From an uncultured beta proteobacterium (GTDB lineage: Bacteria > Pseudomonadota > Gammaproteobacteria > Burkholderiales > Burkholderiaceae), in contig CAIVXR010000121.1 in assembly GCA_903909925.1 (NCBI GenBank), positions 1-18,252 on the forward strand: a DNA stretch of 18,252 nt, read 5' to 3'. Under the pieces are notes generated by a model that was given only the letters and a program-made list of their open reading frames with translations, was not told where the DNA came from and searched no databases. The position numbers were made by a program, and so were the translations under genes. How positions within the stretch are numbered: position 1 is the first letter of the stretch; each line of letters begins with the position of its first letter. Shown here piece by piece: positions 7,427 through 15,574 of this stretch.

Positions 7427-10315
7427 TTATTTCTTTTTCTTACTGACGATAGATTTACGTGTCAGTAATGGCGCCAAGTAATGACCAGTGAAGCTTGCTG
7501 CATTTTTAGCAACATCTTCTGGCGTTCCAGTAGCGATGATTTGTCCACCACCAGCGCCACCTTTAGGTCCTAAATCAATAATCCAGTCGGCAGTCTTGAT
7601 CACATCTAAGTTGTGCTCAATGATGACAATCGTGTTGCCTTGCTTTTTCAATGTCTGAATCACAGTAAGCAACAGCTGGATGTCATGAAAATGTAGGCCA
7701 GTAGTAGGCTCATCCAAGATATATAAAGTTCTGCCGGTATCACGTTTAGATAATTCGAGAGAAAGCTTGACGCGTTGTGCCTCGCCACCAGATAGGGTGG
7801 TAGCACTCTGCCCAAGTTTGACATAACCCAAGCCAACATCAAGAAGAGTTTTGAGTTTACGTTTAACAATCGGAACAGCCTCAAAGAATTCATGGGCTTG
7901 TTCGATCGTCATCGACAGTACTTCATGAATGTTCTTGCCCTTGTAGCGAATATCTAAAGTTTCGCGGTTGTAACGCTTACCATGACAAACGTCGCAAGGC
8001 ACATAAACATCCGGTAAGAAGTGCATTTCTACTTTCAGTACGCCATCACCCTCACAAGAGTCGCAGCGACCACCTTTGACATTAAAAGAGAAGCGGCCAG
8101 CTTCGTAACCACGCTCACGTGATGCTGGAACGCCAGCAAAGAGTTCACGAATTGGCGTAAAGAGACCTGTATAGGTAGCTGGGTTTGAGCGCGGTGTTCT
8201 ACCAATTGGCGACTGATCAACGCTAATGACTTTGTCAAAATGCTCTAAGCCCTTCATGGAATCATGAGCTGCTGGTTCCGCAACAGAACCATAGAGATGC
8301 TGAGCCACTGCATGATGCAAGGTGTCATTGATCAATGTCGATTTGCCGGATCCTGAAACACCAGTGACACAAGTGAGCAGCCCTACTGGAATTTTGGCAT
8401 GGACGGATTGCAAGTTATTACCGCGTGCCCCAAGAATTTCTAAAAATCGGTCATTTACTGGGATACGTTTTTCTGGAACTGCAATGGCTTCGCGACCAGC
8501 AAGATAGGCGCCGGTCAAAGAATTTGGGTTTGCTTCAACTTGCGCAGGAGTTCCTTGGGCAACAATCTCGCCACCATGGATACCTGCACCAGGGCCAATA
8601 TCGATAACCCAGTCAGATGCGCGAATCATATCTTCATCATGCTCAACCACTAAGACACTATTGCCTAAATCACGTAAGTGTTTAAGTGTGCCAATAAGTC
8701 GATCGTTATCACGCTGATGTAATCCAATAGATGGTTCATCAAGAACATACATAACACCAGTTAAGCCAGAACCAATCTGGCTTGCAAGGCGAATACGCTG
8801 CGCTTCGCCACCAGACAGGGTGTCTGCACTGCGCTCGAGAGATAGATAATCAAGCCCTACATCATTTAAGAAGCGAAGGCGTGCACTAATCTCTTTCACA
8901 ATCTTATCGGCAATTTCTCTTTTAGCGCCCTTGAGATCTAATGCTTCAAAATACTCTTTTGCTTCTTTGAGTGGTAATGCGCTGATCTCATAGATAGCGC
9001 GCGACTGTTTTTTCTCACCAACTTTGACAAAACGTGCTTCTTTACGCAAGCGACTGCCATTACATTCGGGACAAGTTTGCATATTTTGATAGCGTGATAA
9101 TTCTTCACGTACTGTCATAGAGTCAGTTTCGCGATAGCGACGCTCAAAGTTCGCAATAATGCCCTCAAATGCATGCTCTCTAATAGAGTTTTTGCCGCGT
9201 TCGTTGATGTATTCAAAAGGAATAGTCACGTCACCCGAGCCCAGCAAGATAAGGTCTTGCTGTTTCTTAGAAAGCGTCTCAAAAGGCTTCTCGATATCAA
9301 AGCCACCATGCTTAGCCAGGGTCTGGAGTAATTTGAAGTAAAACTGATTACGACGATCCCAGCCTTTGATTGCGCCAGAGGCTAGTGATAAATCCGGATG
9401 AGCGACGATGCGTTTTGGATCAAAAAAGGATTGATGACCTAGGCCATCACAAGATGGGCAAGCACCCATCGGATTGTTAAATGAGAACAGGCGTGGTTCT
9501 AGCTCTTGTAAAGAGTATGAGCAAACAGGGCAAGCAAACTTACTTGAGAAAATCATATCCTTACCGCTATCCATATCGACAATCATGGCTTTGCCATCAG
9601 CAAGTCTTAGAGCTGTCTCAAAAGACTCTGCGAGACGTTGCTGAATATCAGGACGCACTTTGATACGATCAACTACAACCTCAATAGAGTGCTTATCGTT
9701 TTTCTTCAGCGTGGGTAGTTGATCCACCTCAAAGATCTCTGCTTTAGCGGCATTGGCTGTGCCACCACCGGAGCGCACACGAAAGCGCACGAAGCCTTGT
9801 GCCTGCAGGTCTTGAAAGAGATCAACAAACTCGCCTTTGCGCTCGCTGACAACAGGCGCAAGAATCATTAACTTTGTATCTTCTGGCATCGATAGAACGG
9901 TATCGACCATTTGAGAAACACTTTGTGCTTCTAATGGAAGGTCATGGTCGGGGCAATGGGGTGTACCCGCGCGTGCGAAGAGAAGACGCAAGTAATCATG
10001 AATTTCAGTAACAGTCCCAACCGTTGAGCGTGGATTGTGACTAGTTGCTTTTTGCTCAATCGAGATTGCTGGTGAAAGGCCTTCGATAGTATCGACGTCT
10101 GGCTTTTCCATGAGCTGTAAAAACTGTCTGGCATAGGCAGAAAGCGATTCGACATAGCGACGCTGACCTTCGGCGTAGAGGGTGTCGAACGCTAATGAGC
10201 TTTTGCCAGAACCGGATAATCCAGTGAGGACGACTAATTTCTCTCTAGGAATATCTAGGTTGATGTTTTTGAGGTTGTGGGTGCGAGCGCCACGGATCTT
10301 AATTTCGTTATTCAT
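7427..10315 (-). CDS. uvrA: Excinuclease ABC subunit A
   Basis: UvrA is the damage-sensing ATPase of nucleotide excision repair; its dimer loads UvrB on distorted DNA. The 962-residue protein is full length with both ABC modules. Module I has Walker A GLSGSGKSS (32-40), signature LSGGEAQR (500-507) and VLDEPSIGLHQRD; module II has GVSGSGKST (652-660), LSGGEAQR (841-848) and ILDEPTTGLHFHD. Zinc-binding CxxC pairs are at 262/265 with 286/289 and at 751/754 with 774/777; a further CPEC is at 415-418. The C-terminus is a short basic tail (SKKKK). It diverges from the MFS gene by 37 nt. No LexA-type CTGT-N8-ACAG box was found in that gap. Confidence 0.98.
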   Translation of the reverse strand: MNNEIKIRGARTHNLKNINLDIPREKLVVLTGLSGSGKSSLAFDTLYAEGQRRYVESLSAYARQFLQLMEKPDVDTIEGLSPAISIEQKATSHNPRSTVGTVTEIHDYLRLLFARAGTPHCPDHDLPLEAQSVSQMVDTVLSMPEDTKLMILAPVVSERKGEFVDLFQDLQAQGFVRFRVRSGGGTANAAKAEIFEVDQLPTLKKNDKHSIEVVVDRIKVRPDIQQRLAESFETALRLADGKAMIVDMDSGKDMIFSSKFACPVCSYSLQELEPRLFSFNNPMGACPSCDGLGHQSFFDPKRIVAHPDLSLASGAIKGWDRRNQFYFKLLQTLAKHGGFDIEKPFETLSKKQQDLILLGSGDVTIPFEYINERGKNSIREHAFEGIIANFERRYRETDSMTVREELSRYQNMQTCPECNGSRLRKEARFVKVGEKKQSRAIYEISALPLKEAKEYFEALDLKGAKREIADKIVKEISARLRFLNDVGLDYLSLERSADTLSGGEAQRIRLASQIGSGLTGVMYVLDEPSIGLHQRDNDRLIGTLKHLRDLGNSVLVVEHDEDMIRASDWVIDIGPGAGIHGGEIVAQGTPAQVEANPNSLTGAYLAGREAIAVPEKRIPVNDRFLEILGARGNNLQSVHAKIPVGLLTCVTGVSGSGKSTLINDTLHHAVAQHLYGSVAEPAAHDSMKGLEHFDKVISVDQSPIGRTPRSNPATYTGLFTPIRELFAGVPASRERGYEAGRFSFNVKGGRCDSCEGDGVLKVEMHFLPDVYVPCDVCHGKRYNRETLDIRYKGKNIHEVLSMTIEQAHEFFEAVPIVKRKLKTLLDVGLGYVKLGQSATTLSGGEAQRVKLSLELSKRDTGRTLYILDEPTTGLHFHDIQLLLTVIQTLKKQGNTIVIIEHNLDVIKTADWIIDLGPKGGAGGGQIIATGTPEDVAKNAASFTGHYLAPLLTRKSIVSKKKK

Positions 10316-10352
10316 GATTTTTTAGCGTAACTTGTTAATATAGCTCTTTCCG
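10316..10352. promoter_or_regulatory. Divergent uvrA/MFS intergenic region
   Basis: This 37-nt gap must hold the core of both upstream control regions. TTAATATA at 10335-10342 contains TAATAT on the plus strand (10336-10341, 11 nt before the MFS ATG) and TATATT on the minus strand (10342-10337, 21 nt before the uvrA ATG), so both candidate -10 hexamers share the same bases. No clear -35 element, Shine-Dalgarno sequence or SOS box is visible for either gene. The assignment is tentative. Confidence 0.3.
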
Positions 10353-11543
10353 ATGAATCCTTCTGAACTCCGCTCCGCTCTAGCCTTAGCAGGCATCTTT
10401 GGCCTTCGTATGCTGGGCCTTTTCCTGCTTTTGCCCGTCTTTAGCATCCATGCCAAAGACTTGCCTGGAGGCGATCAAGCCTTCTTAATTGGACTGGCAT
10501 TGGGGATTTTCAATATTGTGCAGGCCTGTTTTCATATTCCCCTGGGCAGACTGTCCGACCGAATTGGCAGAAAAACAGTTGTTTTATGGGGTCTATCCTT
10601 ATTTGTTGCCGGAGCCCTAATTTGCGCCTCTAAAGATGATTTGCTGTGGATCTCTATCGGCAGAGGCGTTATGGGCGCCGGAGCTATTTCTGCAGCTGTT
10701 TCTGCTTGGGTTGCCGATCTCACGCGGGAGCAGGTTCGCAGTCAGGCCATGGCGATAGTCGGCGCCAGTATTTCTCTTTCATTTGCTATTTCGCTGGTAG
10801 TTGCCGCCCCACTTTATCGAGCTATTACTTTGAGTGGAATGTTCGTGGTTTTAGCATTCTTAGGTGTTGTGGCAATGGTAGTGGCTTATTTTGTGTTGCC
10901 AGATAACAAACCTGAAGTTCTTGCGCAACAAGATTCACTGAAAGTCGTGTTCCTGCGCCCAGAGCTAATGCGCCTCAATGTAGGCGTATTTGTATTAAAT
11001 GCTACCCAAGTTGCAATGTTCTTAGTAGTACCACGTTTACTAGAGCAGGCTGGATTTCCACTAGCTTCACATTGGCAAATTTATCTCTCAGTCGTTTTAC
11101 TCTCTTTCGTCTTTATGATTCCGCTATTAATTTATGGCGAGAAAAAACAGCGCATAAGACTTGTCTTATTAATTGCCATTATTCTTCTGATCATTGCCGA
11201 AATTATCTTTACTCAAGCCTCAACCGTGACGCTGATTACAGTTGCATTACTGATTTATTTTGTCGGATTTAACTTACTAGAGGCTTTGCAGCCATCGTTA
11301 GTGACGCGTTATGCAAAAGAGTCTAAGGGAACTGCTTTAGGGGTTTACAACACAACCCAATCTATTGGCCTTTTTTCTGGTGCATTGTTAGGAGGCTGGT
11401 TAATGGATAGCCACGGTGATTTATCGGTCTTTGCCGCCGGCACGGTGCTCTTAGTTTGCTGGCTTATAATTGCTTGGTCGATGGGTGAAATGCCAGTGAA
11501 GGCAACAAATTCAAAGGATGTAGCCACAAAGATATCGCCGTAG
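10353..11543 (+). CDS. MFS transporter, YajR-like, without C-terminal YAM domain
   Basis: This is a major facilitator superfamily inner-membrane transporter of 396 residues with about 12 predicted helices. The N-terminus (FGLRMLGLFLLLPVFS, then FLIGLALGIFN) and motif A GRLSDRIGRK at 65-74 closely resemble E. coli YajR, a proton-driven drug-efflux-type carrier of unclear substrate. SDLTREQ-like WVADLTREQVRSQAM and the second-half NLLEALQPSLVTR and KGTALGVYNTTQSIGL also follow that family. YajR has a soluble ferredoxin-like YAM domain after helix 12; here the protein ends about 20 residues after the last helix, so that domain is absent. No Shine-Dalgarno sequence is seen. ssb follows after 74 nt on the same strand. 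Confidence 0.88.
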   Translation: MNPSELRSALALAGIFGLRMLGLFLLLPVFSIHAKDLPGGDQAFLIGLALGIFNIVQACFHIPLGRLSDRIGRKTVVLWGLSLFVAGALICASKDDLLWISIGRGVMGAGAISAAVSAWVADLTREQVRSQAMAIVGASISLSFAISLVVAAPLYRAITLSGMFVVLAFLGVVAMVVAYFVLPDNKPEVLAQQDSLKVVFLRPELMRLNVGVFVLNATQVAMFLVVPRLLEQAGFPLASHWQIYLSVVLLSFVFMIPLLIYGEKKQRIRLVLLIAIILLIIAEIIFTQASTVTLITVALLIYFVGFNLLEALQPSLVTRYAKESKGTALGVYNTTQSIGLFSGALLGGWLMDSHGDLSVFAAGTVLLVCWLIIAWSMGEMPVKATNSKDVATKISP

Positions 11544-11617
11544 CTTCATTGATTTAATTTATGAGAGCAGTTTATTTTTAGCAGTAATAACAGCAGTATT
11601 TTTCTTCGGGAGACAAC
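11544..11617 (+). promoter_or_regulatory. ssb upstream region with candidate promoter and AGCAGT repeats
   Basis: TTGATT (11549-11554) and TATTTT (11573-11578) are each 4 of 6 to the sigma-70 consensus with an 18-nt spacer, a possible ssb promoter. AGCAGT occurs three times in direct orientation (11566-11571, 11580-11585, 11592-11597), at 14 and 12 nt intervals. A good Shine-Dalgarno, GGGAG at 11608-11612, sits 5 nt before the ssb ATG. No LexA-type box was seen. Confidence 0.35.
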
Positions 11618-12073
11618 ATGGCTTCGGTAAATAAAGTCATCATCGTAGGTAACGTAGGGCGTGATCCAGAAACACGTTACATGCCAAGCGGCGACGCAGT
11701 TACCAATATTTCAGTAGCAACATCTGATCGCTACAAAGATAAGCAAACTGGTGAAATGAAAGAAACCACAGAATGGCATCGTGTTGCATTCTTTGGCAAG
11801 CTTGCAGAAATCGCTGGACAGTACCTTAAAAAAGGTTCCCAGGTTTACTGTGAAGGCCGTTTACGTACACGCAAATGGACCGATGCTAGTGGTCAAGAAA
11901 AGTATTCCACTGAAATCGTTGCAGAAACAATGCAAATGCTTGGCGGCAAGCCAGTAAGCGGAAGTGGTGACGGTGGTGAAAGCTATAGTCGCTCAAAGTC
12001 GGCTGAGCAGTCTGCTCCAGCAGCATCTAATGCCGCATCACTCGGTGCAATGGATGACGACATTCCGTTTTAA
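11618..12073 (+). CDS. ssb: Single-stranded DNA-binding protein
   Basis: SSB coats single-stranded DNA in replication, recombination and repair and recruits partner proteins through its acidic tip. The 151-residue protein has an OB fold at about 1-110, opening MASVNKVIIVGNVGRDPETRY, with the DNA-stacking tryptophans Trp53 and Trp87. A short Gly/Ser-rich linker follows at about 111-143, and the conserved tip MDDDIPF ends the protein. It is a single-OB tetrameric type with a shorter linker than the 178-residue E. coli protein. It has its own strong Shine-Dalgarno and ends before a hairpin terminator. In E. coli ssb directly diverges from uvrA; here the MFS gene lies between them. Confidence 0.98.
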   Translation: MASVNKVIIVGNVGRDPETRYMPSGDAVTNISVATSDRYKDKQTGEMKETTEWHRVAFFGKLAEIAGQYLKKGSQVYCEGRLRTRKWTDASGQEKYSTEIVAETMQMLGGKPVSGSGDGGESYSRSKSAEQSAPAASNAASLGAMDDDIPF

Positions 12074-12092
12074 ATAGTAGCGCCTTAATAGC

Positions 12093-12126
12093 AAAACCCC
12101 TTCTAGGAATTCCTACAAGGGGTTTT
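12093..12126. terminator. Intrinsic terminator between convergent ssb and queF
   Basis: AAAACCCCTT (12093-12102) pairs perfectly with AAGGGGTTTT (12117-12126). The enclosed TAGGAATTCCTA (12104-12115) is itself a perfect palindrome, so the whole element is a 34-bp inverted repeat broken only by a C/C mismatch. On the plus strand the stem runs into GGGGTTTTTATTTG, a good U tract for ssb; on the minus strand it gives GGGGTTTTGC, a shorter tract for queF. It probably works in both directions, better for ssb. Confidence 0.92.
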
Positions 12127-12142
12127 TATTTGTCTACCTATT

Positions 12143-12970
12143 TTATTGGCGTGCGTGCCGAATATTTTCAGGCCACGGTGAATTGTGATCAGTTCTAAAT
12201 GGATTGATATCGAGTCCACCCCGCCTTGTGTAGCGCGCATAGACAGAGAGTTTTTCCGGTTTGCATTGACGCTTGATGTCAGTGAAGATAGTTTCAACAC
12301 AGTGCTCATGAAATTCACCTAATTGTCTAAAACCAATGAGGTAGCGTAACAAACCTTCTTCAAGAATTGGACGTCCTTGATAACGAATCTGCACGCTAGC
12401 CCAGTCTGGCTGTCCTGTAACGGGACAGTTTGATTTCAGTAAATGGGAGACTAAGCACTGTTCAACTGGTCCAAATGATTCATTGACTCCAAGCAGACTT
12501 GAATCTGCAGTTAGATTTGGGTCGACTTCAATATCAAGGCGATCCATGAGGATGCCCCCCATTTCTTGCATCCCCTTTTTAGCAATTACTTCAGTTGGAT
12601 TAATCCGAGCGGTGATCTTGCTGCCAGCAACTGCAGATAGATCTATGATGAGTCTTTCTTTGACTTCATTCTCATCTTCAAAGCGAGCACCATTTAAGCT
12701 GTTGAGATAAAGCTTGAAGGACTTAGACTCAACCATATTAGGTGAGTCTGCAGGAATCTGAAACTCTGCCAAGGCTATTTGCGGCTTACCTTTTTTATTG
12801 AGCCAGCTGAGTTCAAAAGCATTCCAAATATCAACTCCGACAAAAGGCAAAGCTTGACCTTCTTTAAGACCTAGTTTTTTCCGATTCTTAATTCTAGGAA
12901 TCGGAAAGAGCAAACTCGGATCATATTGATCTGGATATTGCGTTGATTGCCCAAGAGGTATTGTTGCCAT
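12143..12970 (-). CDS. queF: NADPH-dependent 7-cyano-7-deazaguanine reductase (long form)
   Basis: QueF reduces the nitrile preQ0 to the amine preQ1 with NADPH in the synthesis of the tRNA nucleoside queuosine. The 275-residue length marks the two-domain, E. coli-type (YqcD) enzyme rather than the short B. subtilis form. The catalytic cysteine is Cys182 in SNCPVTGQPDW, with the partner Asp189. The QueF signature ESKSFKLYLNS is at 81-91, and the substrate-site His/Glu lie in EFHEHCVE (219-226). It follows the nucleotidase gene by 12 nt on the same strand and reads towards the shared terminator with ssb. No other queuosine gene is present in the window. Confidence 0.97.
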   Translation of the reverse strand: MATIPLGQSTQYPDQYDPSLLFPIPRIKNRKKLGLKEGQALPFVGVDIWNAFELSWLNKKGKPQIALAEFQIPADSPNMVESKSFKLYLNSLNGARFEDENEVKERLIIDLSAVAGSKITARINPTEVIAKKGMQEMGGILMDRLDIEVDPNLTADSSLLGVNESFGPVEQCLVSHLLKSNCPVTGQPDWASVQIRYQGRPILEEGLLRYLIGFRQLGEFHEHCVETIFTDIKRQCKPEKLSVYARYTRRGGLDINPFRTDHNSPWPENIRHARQ

Positions 12971-12982
12971 AATAAGATTTAC

Positions 12983-13891
12983 TTACTTCCTGGGCTTGTT
13001 CGATACACCAGATACCACATGGCCAGTAGGCGCAACAGATGCTGCCGATTGGCAATGACCAGTTTGATCATCAAAGAAGAAGTCTGGTTCAAATTCTCTT
13101 AAGAACTCGCTCTTCGATAGGCCACCGAGGAACATTGCTTCGTCCACATCAATACCCCATGCCATTAGAGTGCGAATGGCACGTTCATGTGCAGGCGCAG
13201 AGCGGGCGGTAACTAATGCAGTACGAATACGCATACCGTTTTCACTAGTAGAGCGTTGCAGTCTATGTAGTGCTTCTAGCAAGGGCTTGAAGGGTCCAGG
13301 CGGTAATGGAATATCAACTTTCTTACTTTCATGATCTACAAAAGCTTCAAGCCCTTTTTTCTGGAAGACTTGTTCTGCCTCATCGGAAAAGAGTACGGCG
13401 TCTCCGTCAAATGCAATCCGAATCTCGTTGGGGTGGGATTCTGCTGTTTTACTAGATTCTGGATAGACACGTGCAGCTGGAAAACCAGCATCAATCGTGG
13501 CGCGCACATCATCTTCGTTAGCAGATAAGAAAAGATTAGCGTGTAATGAGCGTAAATAGTGATATGGAGGGCGACCTCTGGTAAATACACCGCGCTCAAG
13601 ATGAAGGCCGTGATGCTCGGCCGAGCGGAACACCCGTAAACCACTTACAGGATCGTTGCGCGAGAGAATCACTACCTCAACGCGCTGCTCACCTTCCTCA
13701 TTAAAGGCTAAAAGTTTTTTGACCAAAGGAAATGCCACACCTTTTTGAGCTGCCTCACTCAGACGCTCGAGCTGTAATTTCATATAGGCACTGTCATCGG
13801 TCGATTCGAAGATACGATTTTCTTCTTCAAAATCAAACAGGGCACGCGAAGAAATCGCGACGACAAGTTTTCCGGTGAGCGAATATGACAT
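12983..13891 (-). CDS. 5'-nucleotidase, cN-I (NT5C1) family
   Basis: This 302-residue soluble protein matches the prokaryotic relatives of vertebrate cytosolic 5'-nucleotidase I (Pfam 5_nucleotid, PF06189), which dephosphorylate nucleoside monophosphates such as AMP. Recognisable blocks are LVVAISSRALFDFEEE at 9-24, VVILSRND at 73-80, the HAD-like nucleophile motif FDGDAVLFSDE at 161-171, LVTARSAPAHERAIRTL at 226-242 and the acidic FFDDQTGH at 272-279. There is no signal peptide, so action on cytoplasmic nucleotides is inferred. It lies between ilvA (28 nt) and queF (12 nt), probably co-transcribed; the functional link to either is not obvious. The bacterial substrate is not known from sequence. 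Confidence 0.88.
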   Translation of the reverse strand: MSYSLTGKLVVAISSRALFDFEEENRIFESTDDSAYMKLQLERLSEAAQKGVAFPLVKKLLAFNEEGEQRVEVVILSRNDPVSGLRVFRSAEHHGLHLERGVFTRGRPPYHYLRSLHANLFLSANEDDVRATIDAGFPAARVYPESSKTAESHPNEIRIAFDGDAVLFSDEAEQVFQKKGLEAFVDHESKKVDIPLPPGPFKPLLEALHRLQRSTSENGMRIRTALVTARSAPAHERAIRTLMAWGIDVDEAMFLGGLSKSEFLREFEPDFFFDDQTGHCQSAASVAPTGHVVSGVSNKPRK

Positions 13892-13919
13892 GGATGTATT
13901 ACATCTTCTATATTCAATT

Positions 13920-15440
13920 TTATTTCAGGAAAAGACGATAAGCAGGGTTGCTGCTTTCATCCCAATGCGGATAAGCCAATTTCTCTAAAAATACTTGGAA
14001 TTTCTTCTGATCATTCTTGGGAACCTGAATGCCTACCAAGATACGGCCGTAGTCAGCACCATGGTTGCGGTAGTGGAATAAGCTGATATTCCAGTTGGGG
14101 GCCATACTGGTTAGGAACTTCATCAACGCCCCAGGGCGCTCTGGAAACTCAAAGCGGTAGAGCAACTCATCTTTAGCAAGAGCAGAGTGGCCACCAACCA
14201 TATGACGTAAGTGAGACTTTGCTAACTCATCATGCGTTAAGTCAATGGTTGCAAATTTAGCTTTGCGAAAATGTTTTGCGATTGCCTCGCTATCACCAGA
14301 TTTTTGAGTACTCAGTCCAACAAAGATATGTGCTTCGCTTTGATCACCAATGCGATAGTTAAATTCTGTCACATTACGCTTGCCAAGCAATTGGCAGAAA
14401 CGTTTAAAGGATCCACGCTCTTCTGGAATAGTGACTGCAAATACTGCTTCGCGGAACTCACCAACGTCAGCACGTTCAGCTACAAAGCGCAGACGACTAA
14501 AGTTCATGTTAGCGCCACAGGCAACCGCTACTAGAGTTTTCTTCTGAATATGCTTTTTCTCAACATACTTCTTCATACCTGCAATGGCTAGAGCGCCAGC
14601 AGGCTCAAGGATGCTGCGCGTATCAGTGAAGACATCGCTGATAGCTGCACAGATTTCGTCAGTATCGACAGTAATAATCTCATCTACTACTTTTTTACAA
14701 ATACGGAAAGTTTCTTTACCTACTAATTTGACAGCAGTACCATCAGAAAATAGGCCAACATCTTTCATCTCAATTCTTTTACCGGCCTTGAGTGACCGAT
14801 TCATAGCATCAGAGTCAGAAGCTTGTACGCCAATCACTTTTGTCTTTGGGCTTACTGCTTTAATGTATTCGCCAATACCAGCAATTAAGCCTCCACCACC
14901 GATTGCTACAAATACTGCATCGATGGGTTTTTCGTACTGGGTAAAAATTTCATGAGCAATGGTTCCTTGTCCAGCGATCACATCAGGATCATCAAATGGA
15001 TGAACAAAGGTCAGACTCCGTTTTTTGCCCAAAAGCTCTGCATGCAAGAAGGCATCGCTATAGGATTCACCATGCAGAATGATTTCTACCCAAGAACCAC
15101 CCCTAGCTTTCACTGCATCAATTTTGACGCTCGGTGTAGTCACCGGCATCACGATGACAGCCTTACATTTCATTTTGGCTGCTGACAGGGCTACCCCTTG
15201 GGCATGGTTTCCTGCAGAAGCTGCAATCACGCCACGCTTTAGGGCCTCTAGAGGCAAATGTGCCATCTTGTTATAGGCGCCCCGAAGTTTGAATGAGAAA
15301 ACTGGCTGGTTATCCTCTCTTTTGAGGAGGACCTGGTTACCTAAACGTTTACTGAGTTCAGGGGCGAGCTGTAGCTCAGTTTCTCTGGCGACGTCATAGA
15401 CGCGAGCCGATAAAATTTTCTTTAAATAGTTCGTTGCCAT
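13920..15440 (-). CDS. ilvA: Biosynthetic threonine ammonia-lyase (threonine deaminase)
   Basis: IlvA converts threonine to 2-oxobutanoate and ammonia, the first step of isoleucine synthesis. The 506-residue protein is the long biosynthetic form. The PLP catalytic domain spans about 1-320, with Lys51 in FSFKLRGAYNK as the Schiff-base lysine, SAGNHAQG at 75-82 and the phosphate-binding GGGG at 181-184. Two ACT-like regulatory domains follow at about 329-405 and 424-500; in this family they mediate isoleucine inhibition and valine activation. The short catabolic TdcB type lacks them. It is the first gene of an apparent ilvA, nucleotidase, queF unit and diverges from the DUF3683 gene by 134 nt. 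No Thr/Ile-rich leader peptide was found upstream. Confidence 0.97.
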   Translation of the reverse strand: MATNYLKKILSARVYDVARETELQLAPELSKRLGNQVLLKREDNQPVFSFKLRGAYNKMAHLPLEALKRGVIAASAGNHAQGVALSAAKMKCKAVIVMPVTTPSVKIDAVKARGGSWVEIILHGESYSDAFLHAELLGKKRSLTFVHPFDDPDVIAGQGTIAHEIFTQYEKPIDAVFVAIGGGGLIAGIGEYIKAVSPKTKVIGVQASDSDAMNRSLKAGKRIEMKDVGLFSDGTAVKLVGKETFRICKKVVDEIITVDTDEICAAISDVFTDTRSILEPAGALAIAGMKKYVEKKHIQKKTLVAVACGANMNFSRLRFVAERADVGEFREAVFAVTIPEERGSFKRFCQLLGKRNVTEFNYRIGDQSEAHIFVGLSTQKSGDSEAIAKHFRKAKFATIDLTHDELAKSHLRHMVGGHSALAKDELLYRFEFPERPGALMKFLTSMAPNWNISLFHYRNHGADYGRILVGIQVPKNDQKKFQVFLEKLAYPHWDESSNPAYRLFLK

Positions 15441-15574
15441 CTGATGAGCGTACCACGGATGGCCCCTAAGCCCTTAGATTTGCAAGGGTTTATCAATTGA
15501 GGGAGCAACTTTCCCCATTTCCTGCCACTATCAGGTTCGCTCAATTAAAATGCTTATTTATCAAATATGTCGCT
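15441..15574. promoter_or_regulatory. Divergent ilvA/DUF3683 control region
   Basis: For the plus strand, CTGCCA (15522-15527, 4 of 6) and TAAAAT (15546-15551, 5 of 6) with an 18-nt spacer form a plausible promoter, giving a leader of under 20 nt. For ilvA no convincing promoter was identified. AAGCCCTT (15468-15475) and AAGGGTTT (15484-15491) can form a stem with an 8-nt loop about 28 nt upstream of the ilvA start, including one G-U pair. TCAATTGA at 15493-15500 is a small palindrome. Neither 5' end shows a clear Shine-Dalgarno sequence. Confidence 0.35.

Noticed and set aside
10280..10420. SOS (LexA) box for uvrA
   Set aside because: No CTGT-N8-ACAG or near match was found in the gap or the first bases of either gene.
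14584..14955. 123-codon plus-strand open frame inside ilvA
   Set aside because: Antisense to the conserved PLP domain of IlvA, with no recognisable domain or ribosome site.
15441..15574. Attenuator leader peptide for ilvA
   Set aside because: No short frame rich in branched-chain amino acids or threonine codons and no terminator hairpin with a U tract were found.
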